Notes: a model not told the origin generated them from the letters alone. Positions 8,199 to 17,220 are shown, counted from the stretch's first letter. The stretch is DNA of 64,000 bases from Lipingzhangella_A rawalii (GCF_031628175.1 NZ_JAVLVT010000005.1:186001-250000); one strand, 5' to 3'. Numbers and translations: made by a program.

Positions 8199-9286
8199 CC
8201 GAGTTCCACCTCCTCACGCCAGGCCCGTTGCTGACGCAGTAGCTCGTCGGTCGGTTCGCTGAACACGTGCGTGAACATTTCCTCTCCCGAAGGGGGCGGC
8301 GCCACACGCACACCCGCACGCATCGACGCCGCGGCCTCCTGTGCCTGTTCGCGCACCTCGGCGGCGAACGAGTCATCGCCGGGGACAGTCCCGGCGGCGA
8401 GCATCGCCGTGTATAGGCGCTCGATGGGGTCGGCTCGTGCCCACTGGCGTTCGGTGTCCTCGCTGCGATAGCGGCGGGTGTCGTCCGAGGTGGAGTGCGG
8501 GCCCAGGCGGTAGGTTCGCGCCTCGATCAGGCTGGGGCCACCACCGGAGCGCGCCCGCGCCAGCGCCGCCCGGGTCGTGGTGTAGACGGCGAGCACGTCG
8601 TTGCCGTCCACCTCGTGTCCCGGCATGCCGTACCCGGCTGCGCGGGCCGCAATCGAGCCACCCGCCACCTGGTCCCGGTTGGGTACGGACAGGGCCCACT
8701 GGTTGTTCTGGCAGAGAAATACCACCGGCGCCTGGAACACCGCGGCCATGTTCATCGCCTCGTGAACGTCCCCCTCAGAGCTCGCTCCGTCGCCGAAGTA
8801 CGCCAGTGCACATCCGGGGGTGCCGTCGAGCTGGGCGCCGAGGGCCCAGCCTACTGCGTGGGGCACCGGGCCTCCCACCACGGCGTTGATGGGGGCGAGT
8901 CGGGAGCGGCTCGGGTCGTATAGGCCGCCGTGCCACAGCGCACGGTGGGAGGCCATGTAGCCGACCATGTCCACGCCGAGCGTGACCGCTACCGCCATTT
9001 CCCGGTAGGTGGGGAAGGCGAAGTCGCTGGTGCGGTCCATGGCCGCGGCGCTGCCGACCTGGGCGGCCTCCTGCCCACGCAGCGGCACATAGGCGGGGAA
9101 CACGCCCTGGCGTTGGAGTGCTACCGCCTCGTCGTCGAGATGGCGGGCATAGACCATGTCCCGGTAGAGGGCCCGCAGCACCTCCGGCGAGACATCGGTT
9201 CCGGTCAGGTCAACGGGATGCGTGGGCGGTGTCGCGTCGGTCGTGCTGGATGCGTTGCGGTCCTGGTCACGTGGCGGGGACGACAT
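8195..9286 (-). CDS. 2-oxoacid dehydrogenase E1 component, alpha subunit (branched-chain type)
   Basis: A 363-residue thiamine-diphosphate-binding alpha subunit. The cofactor motif GDGASSEG (165-172) followed by NN (194-195) is intact, and the phosphorylation-loop-like GPHSTSDD (262-269) is characteristic of branched-chain 2-oxoacid dehydrogenases. It decarboxylates a 2-oxoacid and passes the acyl group to lipoate. The first 30 residues are unstructured. It is the first gene of a four-gene operon and faces away from an Lrp-family regulator, the usual arrangement for amino-acid-responsive control. Pyruvate or acetoin specificity cannot be excluded. Confidence 0.9.
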   Translation of the reverse strand: MSSPPRDQDRNASSTTDATPPTHPVDLTGTDVSPEVLRALYRDMVYARHLDDEAVALQRQGVFPAYVPLRGQEAAQVGSAAAMDRTSDFAFPTYREMAVAVTLGVDMVGYMASHRALWHGGLYDPSRSRLAPINAVVGGPVPHAVGWALGAQLDGTPGCALAYFGDGASSEGDVHEAMNMAAVFQAPVVFLCQNNQWALSVPNRDQVAGGSIAARAAGYGMPGHEVDGNDVLAVYTTTRAALARARSGGGPSLIEARTYRLGPHSTSDDTRRYRSEDTERQWARADPIERLYTAMLAAGTVPGDDSFAAEVREQAQEAAASMRAGVRVAPPPSGEEMFTHVFSEPTDELLRQQRAWREEVELG

Positions 9287-9494
9287 AGTTCACATTCTGG
9301 TCTGATGCTTGACACTTTCGCTAGATCTTGCGTGATGATTGATACAAACGGATACGCACACCGATCAGACAATCGGATTTGTCCAAAACGATGGTGGCTG
9401 CTGGGGTCCGTGTCGGACAGGGTGTCGGAGGGGTGGATCCGGAGCCGGCCGTGGAGGCTGACCCGAGTGGTCCAGGCGGAAGGGTGGTTCACGG
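9287..9494. promoter_or_regulatory. Divergent promoter region between the E1 alpha operon and lrp
   Basis: This 208-base gap is distinctly richer in A/T between about 9300 and 9390 than the genes around it, as expected for promoters and Lrp binding. It contains an imperfect inverted pair, ACAAACGGAT and ATCGGATTTGT, about 20 bases apart. No consensus site could be assigned by eye. Confidence 0.45.
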
Positions 9495-9974
9495 ATGGTG
9501 ACCGACGGGTATTCCCGGCCGGAGCCGGACACGACGGACCGGGCGATCATCGGGATGTTGGCTGAGGACGCACGCACGCCGGTAACGGAGATCGCGCATC
9601 GGGCGCGGGTGTCCCGCGCGACGGCCTACAACCGAATCGGCAGGCTCACCGAGCAGGGTGTGATCCGCGGCTACTCGGTGGTCGCCGACCACGCCAAGTT
9701 GGGACTGGGAATGACGGCCCTGATCCTGATTTCGGGGAGTCAGCCGGACTGGCGGGCGAACCGGGAGATCATCTCCGCCTATCCGGAGGTGGAGTACGCC
9801 TGGTACGTGGTTGGATCCGCCGACATCGTGCTGCTGGTGCGCGTGGCCGACACCGACCAGCTGCGTGACCTGATCCTGACCCGGCTTCAGTCGCTGCCCG
9901 GGGTCACCGGGACCCAGACGCTGACCGTGATCGAGGAGGTCGTGCACCGGCCCGTGGTGCGGCCACACGCCTGA
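9495..9974 (+). CDS. Lrp/AsnC family transcriptional regulator
   Basis: A 159-residue regulator. Residues about 12-60 form the AsnC-type helix-turn-helix (TDRAIIGMLAEDARTPVTEI, then SRATAYNRIGRLTEQGVIRG) and about 70-150 form the RAM ligand-binding domain (EVEYAWYVVGSADIVLLVRV). It is transcribed away from the 2-oxoacid dehydrogenase operon and is very likely its local, amino-acid-responsive regulator, as Lrp homologues are for bkd operons in other bacteria. ATG start with AAGGGTGG about nine bases upstream. It is followed by a strong terminator. Confidence 0.92.
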   Translation: MVTDGYSRPEPDTTDRAIIGMLAEDARTPVTEIAHRARVSRATAYNRIGRLTEQGVIRGYSVVADHAKLGLGMTALILISGSQPDWRANREIISAYPEVEYAWYVVGSADIVLLVRVADTDQLRDLILTRLQSLPGVTGTQTLTVIEEVVHRPVVRPHA

Positions 9975-10041
9975 GGGCACACACGGTTGCGGCCGGGGCT
10001 TCCATCCGCCCATCGCCCGGGAGGCTCGGGCCGCAGAAGCG

Positions 10042-10074
10042 CGTGGGGGCGGGGCCCAGGGCCCCGCCCCCACG
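10042..10074. terminator. Bidirectional stem-loop terminator between lrp and hsp20
   Basis: A perfect inverted repeat with 16-base arms around a single central base. No U-run follows, as is common in actinomycetes. It lies between two genes that converge. Confidence 0.85.
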
Positions 10075-10097
10075 TCCCGCTGCCAGCTACTGCGGGC

Positions 10098-10571
10098 TCA
10101 ACTCTTCTTCTTGCTGCTCACCCGGATCCGCTTCGGGGCACTGGCCTCCGCAGCGTTGCGGACCGTGACCTCCAGCAGTCCCTCATCGAACTTGCCTTCG
10201 ATGTCGTCCTCGTCGACCCCCTCCGGCAGGGTGATGTCCCGGCGGAAGGTGCCGTAGAAGCGTTCGCTGGCGTAGTAGATGGCGTTCTCCTCGTCCTCGC
10301 CGCGCAGGCGCTCCCCGGTGATGGAGAGGACCCCGTGCGAGAACGAGACCTCCACCATGTCGGAGGAGACCCCGGGGAGCTCGCTGCGGATCACGAGGTC
10401 GGACCCACGGGCGAAGATGTCCGTGGTGGGCGTCCACGCATCGGCGAAGCCCCGGACATCCGCGGGTCCATGCGTGTCCACGGTGGACATGGCGTCCGAG
10501 ATGCGGCTCATCTCGCTCATGACGTCCATGACACCGCGGAACGGGTTGCGGACTCGGCTCTTCGGCGGCAT
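10098..10571 (-). CDS. Hsp20 family small heat-shock protein
   Basis: A 157-residue alpha-crystallin-type chaperone that holds unfolding proteins in the cytoplasm. The alpha-crystallin domain spans about 45-140 (DLVIRSELPGVSSDMVEVSF, GVLSITGER, RFYGTFRRDITLP), and the conserved GLLEVTV lies near the end, followed by a Lys-rich tail. The ATG at 10571 is preferred over the GTG nine bases earlier because AGGAGG sits eight bases upstream of it. It begins one base after the stop of the BCCT transporter, so it is almost certainly co-translated with that osmolyte carrier, an unusual pairing that suggests a joint stress response. Confidence 0.92.
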   Translation of the reverse strand: MPPKSRVRNPFRGVMDVMSEMSRISDAMSTVDTHGPADVRGFADAWTPTTDIFARGSDLVIRSELPGVSSDMVEVSFSHGVLSITGERLRGEDEENAIYYASERFYGTFRRDITLPEGVDEDDIEGKFDEGLLEVTVRNAAEASAPKRIRVSSKKKS

Positions 10572-10572
10572 T

Positions 10573-12372
10573 TCACTCACCTCCTGTTCCGCGGTTGGAC
10601 TGTTCCTCGGTGGTGTCCTCGCTGCTGCTGGACACGTTCACAGCGGTGCTCGGCTCGGGACCAGACCCTTCCTGGGACGGGCTTCCACCGTACTGACTGA
10701 GGGTCGGTGCGGGAATTCCCATCTCCCGAGCCTGGAGGGCCGCCAGGTTCTCCTCCCGGAGAGCCCGTGCCAGTCCGATGGCGACGAAGATCAGCACCAC
10801 CGCGAACGGTAGACCCGTGGTGACCGAGGTGGCTCTGAGGATCATCAGGGCACCGGTTCCACCACCGACCAGGATCACCGCGGTCACGATGCCCTCGAGC
10901 AGGGCCCAGAAGGCGCGCTGGTACGGAACCGGGTTGCGGTCCCCACCGTTGGTGAGCATGTCGATCACCAGCGAACCGGAGTCCGAGGAGGTGATGAAGA
11001 AGATCGCCACAACCAGGATGGTCAACAGTGTGGCCAGCCACACGACGGAGGACGCGATGGGCAGGAACTCCAGCATGCGGAACAGGGCGTCGCCCTCACC
11101 ACCGGCGCCGATGGTGCCGGCTTCGCCGTCGTCCACGGCCTCGTGGAACCCGTCCACGCCGAGCTCCTGGGTGAGGTCATTGACCAGCGGGATGTCGTAG
11201 TACAGCCCGCTGCCACCCAGGGTGGAGAACCAGGCGATCGACACACCGACCGGGGCGAACAGGGTGCCGACCACGAACTGGCGGATGGTACGCCCCCGGG
11301 AGATACGGGCGATGAACATGCCCACGAACGGCGCCCAGGAGATCCACCAGCCCCAGTAGAAGAAGGTCCACGCCGACTGCCAGGCCGCGTGATCCTCCGC
11401 GGTTTCGGGGTTGGCGACCGTGAGGCTGTTGTTGACGAGGTTGGACAGGTAGGTACCCGTCCAGTCGAACATGCCGCTGATGATGAACGCCGTGGGACCG
11501 GCGATGAACACGAACACCAGCAGGGCGGCGGCCATCCACAGATTGACGATGGACAGACGACGCACACCCTTGTCGATCCCGACCAGCACACTGACCAGGG
11601 CAACCAGGGTGATGACACCAATGATGCCCACCTGAACCGCGACACTCTCCGCGGGGATGGCATCACTGAGCCGGGCGAGCCCCGCGTTGATCTGCTGGGT
11701 GCCGATACCCAAGGAGGTGGCCAGGCCGAACATGGTGCCGAGCACGGCGAGGATGTCGATCAGGTAGCCGAGGCCCCCGTAGATGCGGTTGCCGATCAGC
11801 GGGTAGAAGGCGGCCGCCGGGCGCATCGGCAGGCCCTTGCGGTAGGAGAAGTAGGCCAGGGCCAGACCCAGCACGATGTAAATCGCCCACGGCTGGAAAC
11901 CCCAGTGGAACAGCGAGGGATCCATGGCTTCCCGGGCCTGGAGGGCCGGGTTCTGGGCGTCCGGGTTGTCCGAGAGTCCGACCACGACTCCGTTGGTCAC
12001 GTAGCCGGTCGGCTCCGCCGTGCCCCAGAAGACCAGACCGATCCCCATGCCGGCGGTGAACAGCATCGCGAACCAGGCGATGGTGCCGAATTCCGGCTTG
12101 GAGTCGTCCGCGCCGAGCTTAACTTTTCCGTATCGGCTGAACATCAGCCAGATGACGAAAACCAGGAAGAAGGCGGTGGCCAGTACGTAGAACCAGCCCA
12201 TGGTGTCGCTGATAGCGATGAGCCAGTCCCAGGCTAGAGCCGAGGCATCCTCGGAGCCCATCGCCTGCGATACGCCGATACCGGCGGCAACGAATGCGAG
12301 GATCAGGATCCCCGATGTGAAGAACACCGGCGGGCTCGTGTGCTCCCTGATGTAAGTCGCTAACCTGCTAAT
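10573..12372 (-). CDS. BCCT family osmolyte transporter (probable ATT start)
   Basis: A betaine/carnitine/choline-type secondary transporter with twelve hydrophobic spans; the family signature WGWWISWAPFVGMF, followed by RISRGRTIR, is present, as is the Gly-rich GMGIGLVFWGTAEP of TM3. It would import glycine betaine or a related osmolyte with Na+ or H+. The first conventional start (GTG at 12327) has no ribosome site and would cut the conserved lead-in SPPVFFTSG. Fifteen codons earlier an in-frame ATT follows AGGAGG with nine bases between; no ATG, GTG or TTG lies between it and the upstream in-frame stop. From ATT the protein has 599 residues. The C-terminus is a Ser/Glu-rich tail that could be an osmosensing region. 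Confidence 0.88.
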   Translation of the reverse strand: MSRLATYIREHTSPPVFFTSGILILAFVAAGIGVSQAMGSEDASALAWDWLIAISDTMGWFYVLATAFFLVFVIWLMFSRYGKVKLGADDSKPEFGTIAWFAMLFTAGMGIGLVFWGTAEPTGYVTNGVVVGLSDNPDAQNPALQAREAMDPSLFHWGFQPWAIYIVLGLALAYFSYRKGLPMRPAAAFYPLIGNRIYGGLGYLIDILAVLGTMFGLATSLGIGTQQINAGLARLSDAIPAESVAVQVGIIGVITLVALVSVLVGIDKGVRRLSIVNLWMAAALLVFVFIAGPTAFIISGMFDWTGTYLSNLVNNSLTVANPETAEDHAAWQSAWTFFYWGWWISWAPFVGMFIARISRGRTIRQFVVGTLFAPVGVSIAWFSTLGGSGLYYDIPLVNDLTQELGVDGFHEAVDDGEAGTIGAGGEGDALFRMLEFLPIASSVVWLATLLTILVVAIFFITSSDSGSLVIDMLTNGGDRNPVPYQRAFWALLEGIVTAVILVGGGTGALMILRATSVTTGLPFAVVLIFVAIGLARALREENLAALQAREMGIPAPTLSQYGGSPSQEGSGPEPSTAVNVSSSSEDTTEEQSNRGTGGE

Positions 12373-12859
12373 TTTTGCTTCCCTCCTCCAGGTCGGAGGC
12401 CGTCGCGCACCGGTCCGTGGCTGGATGCCGGCGCGGAGGGCGGCACAGTCTCAGAGGATGATTCAATCACGTTTGTCGGATGTGACTCGAACGTAGCGAT
12501 CATCGACTGAGTTGGGCGGTTCTGCGGTCGCTGAATGAAATCCTAGAGCGAATTTCGGTGTACGTATAGTCACTTCGCCGCGCGGCCATCCCCGTTGATT
12601 ACGACCCCGCAAATACGGAGACATACTCGGAGCGATCGCTGTATTGTTTCGGGTTCGAGTTCTGCGCCGTGCCGCCCCTCCACTTCGTGTCGTGATTCTC
12701 GTGGTGTGGCTCCGCGAGCAAATTCACTGGCCGGGGCCGGCCATTGGGAGGTGCCCCGCGACCGGCCACGGAGGTCCCGTCCCGTAGGATTACCCCCGAT
12801 GCCGATCCCCAATCGAGCCGGTGACCTGCAACGCAGAGGGGTGTTGCGGGGGTGGTCGC
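12373..12859. other. Gap between the BCCT gene and cobL
   Basis: These 487 bases hold the divergent promoters of the BCCT-hsp20 operon (minus) and the cobLMK operon (plus). The part from about 12455 to 12600 is richer in A/T and is the likely minus promoter. I looked for a cobalamin riboswitch in front of cobL and did not find its conserved box. No gene is supported here. Confidence 0.5.
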
Positions 12860-14125
12860 ATGAGTGGTGACGCGCCACAGCAGCCCCCACCCGACAGCGA
12901 TGAGCCCCACCCGGGCGCGCCCCTGTCCGTGGTCGGTATCGGCGCCGGTGGCTGGGACGGGCTCAGCCCGCGGGCCCGAACCGAAATCGCCGCCGCGGAG
13001 GTTCTGTTCGGCAGCGATCGCCAGCTGGCGCTCCTGCCCGCGGAGGTCACGGGCCACCGGGTGGCCTGGCCCCGCCCCCTGCTGCCGGCGTTGCCGGAAC
13101 TGCTGGATACCTACGCGCGGCAGCGCAGATGCGTCCTCGCCAGCGGCGACCCGATGAGCTACGGCATCGGGGCGACGCTGGCCCGTCTGGTGGGACCCGA
13201 TCGGCTCCGGGTGATCCCCCACCCCTCCGCGTCCTCCCTGGCCTGTGCCCGGATGGGCTGGCCCAGCGACGAGGTCACCGTGGTGAGCGCCGTCGCCCGC
13301 CCCTTGGACGCGCTGCGGCGCCTGCTCGCCCCGGGCCAGCGTCTGCTGGTGCTCAGCGAGGGCCCCACCACCCCCGGCGCTGTCGCCGCGCTGCTACGCG
13401 AAGCCGGCTTCGCCCACAGCCAGATGACCGTGCTCGCGGACCTGGACGGGCCCGAGGAGTACCGCCGCCAGGCCACAGCCGCGGACTGGACCGACAGCCG
13501 GGAGCATCCGCTGAACGTGGTCGCCGTGGAGTGTGCCGCCAGCGGCGCTCCCGCCTACTCCACCCTCGCCGGCCTGCCCGACGACGCCTACGACCACGAC
13601 GGGCAGCTCACCAAGCGGGAGGTGCGCGCGCTCACGCTGGCCCGCCTCGCCCCCCTGCCCGGACAGCTGCTCTGGGACGTGGGAGCGGGCTCGGGAAGCG
13701 TGGCGATCGAATGGATGCGGTCGCATGCCACCTGCCGCGCGGTGGCCCTGGAACGCGACCCGGGCCGGGCCGAACGCATCCGCCACAACGCCGCACGGCT
13801 GGGGGTGCCCGGCCTGGAGACCCACACCGGCGAGGCACCCGGCGGGCTGTGCGGGCTGCCGGCTCCGGACGCCATCTTCGTCGGTGGGGGCGCCAGCGAC
13901 CCCGAGGTACTCTCCGCATGCTGGGCGGCACTACCGAGCGGCGCCCGGATGGTGGTCAACGCGGTCACACTCGCAGCGGAGGCGTGCGTGCTCGACGCAC
14001 AGCGGCGCCTCGGCGGCGAGCTGACCCGGCTGGAGGTGCAGCGTGCCGGATCGATCGGCCAGGCCGGGCACGCGGTGTGGCGCCCGGCCCTGCCCATCAC
14101 ACAATGGACGGTGGACAAGACGTGA
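12860..14125 (+). CDS. cobL: Precorrin-6Y C5,15-methyltransferase (decarboxylating)
   Basis: A 421-residue two-domain corrin methylase. The N-terminal half (about 20-225) is a tetrapyrrole methylase fold (LSVVGIGAGGWDGL, LASGDPMSYGIG); the C-terminal half (about 235-415) is a class I SAM methyltransferase (WDVGAGSGSVAIEW) that performs the C15 methylation and decarboxylation. Together they convert precorrin-6B to precorrin-8. I start at ATG 12860, where the family homology begins; the longer upstream frame adds Cys-rich non-homologous residues. It overlaps cobM by four bases (GTGA), and cobK follows, so it leads the first corrin operon of the window. Confidence 0.93.
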   Translation: MSGDAPQQPPPDSDEPHPGAPLSVVGIGAGGWDGLSPRARTEIAAAEVLFGSDRQLALLPAEVTGHRVAWPRPLLPALPELLDTYARQRRCVLASGDPMSYGIGATLARLVGPDRLRVIPHPSASSLACARMGWPSDEVTVVSAVARPLDALRRLLAPGQRLLVLSEGPTTPGAVAALLREAGFAHSQMTVLADLDGPEEYRRQATAADWTDSREHPLNVVAVECAASGAPAYSTLAGLPDDAYDHDGQLTKREVRALTLARLAPLPGQLLWDVGAGSGSVAIEWMRSHATCRAVALERDPGRAERIRHNAARLGVPGLETHTGEAPGGLCGLPAPDAIFVGGGASDPEVLSACWAALPSGARMVVNAVTLAAEACVLDAQRRLGGELTRLEVQRAGSIGQAGHAVWRPALPITQWTVDKT

Positions 14126-14889
14126 CGGTGTACTTCATTGGCGCGGGCCCCGGCGCCGCGGACCTGATCACCCTGCGTGGGCTGAACCTCCTGTCCTCCT
14201 GCGGGGTGTGCCTCTACGCGGGAAGTCTCGTACCCGAGGAGCTGTTGGAGTCCTGTCCCGCCGATGCACGCCGGGTGGACACCTCGACGCTGACGCTCGA
14301 CGAGATCACCGCCGAATACGAACAGGCCCACCGCGGCGGGTGCGACGTCGCGCGGCTGCACTCCGGTGATCCCACACTGTGGAGTGCGGTCGCCGAACAG
14401 ATGCGCCGGCTGGACACGCTCGGCATCGACTACCAGCTGGTTCCCGGCGTTCCGGCGTTCACCGCCGCCGCTTCCAGCCTGGGGCGGGAACTCACCGTCC
14501 CCGAGGTGGGACAGACCGTGGTCCTCACCCGGGTCGCCAACCGCGCCACCGCGATGCCCCCCGGTGAGGACCTGGCGACACTCGGCGCCAGCGGGGCCAC
14601 GATCGTGCTGCACCTGGCCGCGCGGGAGATCGATCGGGTTGTGGCGGAGTTGCTGCCCGGCTACGGGCCGGACTGTCCCGCAGCCGTGGTGGCCTACGCC
14701 AGCCGCTCTGACGAACGCGTCCTGCGGGGAACCCTCGCCGACATCGCCGAACAGGTCCACCAGTCCGGCATCGTGCGCACTGCGGTGATCATCGTGTCCC
14801 GGGTGCTGACGGCCGCGAGTTTCCCGGACAGCCATCTGTACTCCTGTGCCCGCCAGGAGCTGCTGGCGAGCGGGGGCGAATCCACGTGA
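14122..14889 (+). CDS. cobM: Precorrin-4 C11-methyltransferase
   Basis: A 255-residue SAM-dependent tetrapyrrole methylase that methylates C11 of precorrin-4 to give precorrin-5. The family markers FIGAGPGAADLITLRG (about 5-20), CLYAGSLVP, ARLHSGDPTLWSA and LVPGVPAFTAAA are intact. It begins with a GTG overlapping the cobL stop (GTGA); an in-frame ATG 18 bases earlier is possible but less likely. It ends overlapping the cobK start in the same manner, so cobL, cobM and cobK are one translationally linked unit. Confidence 0.93.
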   Translation: MTVYFIGAGPGAADLITLRGLNLLSSCGVCLYAGSLVPEELLESCPADARRVDTSTLTLDEITAEYEQAHRGGCDVARLHSGDPTLWSAVAEQMRRLDTLGIDYQLVPGVPAFTAAASSLGRELTVPEVGQTVVLTRVANRATAMPPGEDLATLGASGATIVLHLAAREIDRVVAELLPGYGPDCPAAVVAYASRSDERVLRGTLADIAEQVHQSGIVRTAVIIVSRVLTAASFPDSHLYSCARQELLASGGEST

Positions 14890-15653
14890 CCGCCAGCACC
14901 GTGCTGATCCTCGGCGGCACCGGTGAGGGGCGTCGACTCGCCGATCTGCTGCGGGTGGAACTGCCCGGGGCACACGTGGTCTCCTCGCTGGCGGGTCGGA
15001 TCGCCACCCCCCGACACCCGGCCGGCTCGGTGCGCGTGGGAGGGTTCGGCGGTGTCGGCGGGCTTGCCACCTGGCTGCGGGAACATCGGGTGTGCGCGGT
15101 CGTGGATGCCACACATCCCTTCGCCGCCCGGATCAGCGCGGCGGCGGCCGAGGCTACCGCCGCGTGTGGAGTGCCGCTGCTGGCCCTACGGCGCCGCGCC
15201 TGGTCGCCGGGGTCGGGAGACGACTGGCGCTGCGTGGACTCGATGGAGGAGGCCGCGGCACTGGTTCGAACCATCGCGTCCCGGGTGCTGTTGACCGTGG
15301 GTCGCCAGGAGCTGGGCGCCTTCGCCGGAGATCGACACACCTGGTTCCTGGCACGCTGTGTGGACCACCCCGATCCTCCCCTGCCGGCCCGGGTGGAGGT
15401 CCTGCTCGACCGGGGGCCCTACACGGTGGCGGCCGAGCGGGCGTTGCTCGACGAACGGGGCATCGACGCGGTGGTGACCAAGAACAGCGGGGGGCCGGCG
15501 ACGGCGGCGAAACTGACCGCGGCCCGGGAACGGGCACTCCCCGTGGTCATGGTGCGGAGACCCGCATGCCCGCACGATGTGCCCGAGGTCAGCGATGTCG
15601 ACGCGGCGGTTGCCTGGGTTCGCCACCGTCTGGCCGTGCCGGCGGATCACTGA
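14886..15653 (+). CDS. cobK: Precorrin-6A reductase
   Basis: A 255-residue NADPH-dependent reductase (CobK/CbiJ family) that reduces the macrocycle of precorrin-6A to precorrin-6B. It has the nucleotide-binding loop LILGGTGEGRRLADLL at the N-terminus, DATHPFAARIS in the middle and the C-terminal VVTKNSGGPATAAKL motif that is diagnostic of the family. The GTG start overlaps the cobM stop. It ends the plus-strand corrin operon and is followed by a stem-loop terminator facing mgtE. Confidence 0.93.
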   Translation: MTASTVLILGGTGEGRRLADLLRVELPGAHVVSSLAGRIATPRHPAGSVRVGGFGGVGGLATWLREHRVCAVVDATHPFAARISAAAAEATAACGVPLLALRRRAWSPGSGDDWRCVDSMEEAAALVRTIASRVLLTVGRQELGAFAGDRHTWFLARCVDHPDPPLPARVEVLLDRGPYTVAAERALLDERGIDAVVTKNSGGPATAAKLTAARERALPVVMVRRPACPHDVPEVSDVDAAVAWVRHRLAVPADH

Positions 15654-15659
15654 GCCCCT

Positions 15660-15703
15660 CGGACGCGACCGGGGCTGAGCCCGCCGGCTCCCGGCCGCGT
15701 CCG
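15660..15703. terminator. Stem-loop terminator between cobK and mgtE
   Basis: Arms CGGACGCG/CGCGTCCG continued, past one mismatch, by CCGGG/CCCGG, in a 58-base gap between convergent genes. Probably works in both directions. Confidence 0.75.
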
Positions 15704-15711
15704 TGGACCGG

Positions 15712-17040
15712 TTACAGCCCCAACACACTCATCGCGATCAGGAAGTAGATGATCAGTCCGGTGGCATCCACCAGGGTCGTGATCAGCGGGGCGGAGACGA
15801 CTGCGGGGTCGATACCGACCCGCTTGGCCACCATCGGCAGCATCCCGCCGACGAAGGACGCCCACAGACAGATCAGGGCGAGACTGCTCGCCACGATGAC
15901 CGCGAACTCCAGGCCGAAGAACGTCCAGATCACCGGCAGCGCGATCGCGCCGAGCATCAGCCCGAGCATCAGGCCAACCTGCGCCTCCCGCCACACCACC
16001 TTGACGAAGTCCCGCAGGCGCACCTCACCCACCGACATCGCGCGGATCACCACGGTCGCCGCTTGGGACCCCGAGTTGCCCCCGGTGTCGATCAGCAGGG
16101 GGAAGAACAGGGCCAGGGCGACCACGGCCTCCAGCGTCTCCTCGAAGACCGCCAGCACGTTCACGGTCAGCACGGCCGCGACCCCGAGCAGCAGCAGCCA
16201 CACCGCGCGCTTCCGGGCGAGATGGAAAGGTGTGGCCAGCAAGTACGGGCGGCTGAGCGGTTCGGAACCACCCGTGCGCGCGAGGTCTTCGCTGGTTCCC
16301 TCCTCCAGGACACGAATGGCGTCGTCGGTGTGGATAATGCCGACCATGCGTCGTTCGGAGTCGACCACCGGAACCGCCGTCAGGTCGTGCCGCTGCGGAA
16401 GGCGCGCCGCGGTCTCGGCGTCCTCCGTCGTGGCCACCGCGATGTCCGGCAGCCGTGCCAGATCCGCGACCTGCTGGCTCTCGGGAGCCTTGACCAGCTC
16501 CACCACACTGACCAGACCGAGGTAGCGCCGGTCCACGTCGATGACGAACACGGTGCCGAGGTCCTCGGCGTCCAGATGGGAGTTGCGGATCGTCGCGAGT
16601 GCCTCGCGGGCGGTGACATGAGGGCGAACGGCGAGATAGTGCGGGTTGGCGATCCGGCCGGCACTGTCCGCGGGGTAGGACAGCAGGGTACCGACCCGTG
16701 CCCGGTCCGCGGCGGACAGTGCCGCCAGCAGGCGCTTCGCCACCGCGGCGGGCGCCTCGTCCACCAGCCGGGCCTGGTCGTCCAGGTCCAGCTCAGCCAG
16801 GACATCGGCCGCTTCCGAGCTGGTCATCGCCTCCAGCAGGTTGACCTGCTCGTCCTCACTGAGGAGCTCGAACACCTCGATCGCGAACTGCTTGTCCAGT
16901 AGCCGAAAGGCCAGAACATGTTCGGTGGCGGGAAATTCCCGGAGGGCGGCCACGGCCTCGTCGGGGCTCAGCAGGTTCAGGCTCTCCTTGGCGCGGGCGA
17001 GGTTCCGCTCTTGCAGCCGCTCCAGCAGCATGCTGTGCAT
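15712..17040 (-). CDS. mgtE: MgtE magnesium transporter/channel
   Basis: A 442-residue Mg2+ channel of the MgtE family. Domain order is the N-terminal superhelical Mg2+-sensing domain (about 1-130), a CBS pair (about 130-260; PHVTAREALATIRN, GIIHTDDAIRVL), a connecting helix and five membrane spans (about 285-442) with the pore motif LIDTGGNSGSQAATVVIRA. Cytosolic Mg2+ closes the channel through the N and CBS domains. The long 5' leader carries an M-box riboswitch and terminator, so synthesis is also shut off by Mg2+. The gene sits inside the corrin cluster without an obvious functional link. Confidence 0.95.
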   Translation of the reverse strand: MHSMLLERLQERNLARAKESLNLLSPDEAVAALREFPATEHVLAFRLLDKQFAIEVFELLSEDEQVNLLEAMTSSEAADVLAELDLDDQARLVDEAPAAVAKRLLAALSAADRARVGTLLSYPADSAGRIANPHYLAVRPHVTAREALATIRNSHLDAEDLGTVFVIDVDRRYLGLVSVVELVKAPESQQVADLARLPDIAVATTEDAETAARLPQRHDLTAVPVVDSERRMVGIIHTDDAIRVLEEGTSEDLARTGGSEPLSRPYLLATPFHLARKRAVWLLLLGVAAVLTVNVLAVFEETLEAVVALALFFPLLIDTGGNSGSQAATVVIRAMSVGEVRLRDFVKVVWREAQVGLMLGLMLGAIALPVIWTFFGLEFAVIVASSLALICLWASFVGGMLPMVAKRVGIDPAVVSAPLITTLVDATGLIIYFLIAMSVLGL

Positions 17041-17220
17041 GGGTGTACTCCTTGCGTGCAGGGCCTACTCCACACGCCGCCCGTGCCGCAGCGGGCACCG
17101 CTGGGCTCAGGCGCGTGGGGGCAGGAGAACGAGGATGGGGGACGGGGGTGCTGCGACTGCGGCCAGGCGCACAGTCTCTGGTTCGGCTAAATGGTCCGGG
17201 TCCGGCACTGCCCACACCCC

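Noticed and set aside
12600..12859. Possible cobalamin riboswitch before cobL
   Set aside because: The conserved B12-box and the core of the aptamer are not present on either strand; the same holds for the cobG-cobN and cbiD leaders.
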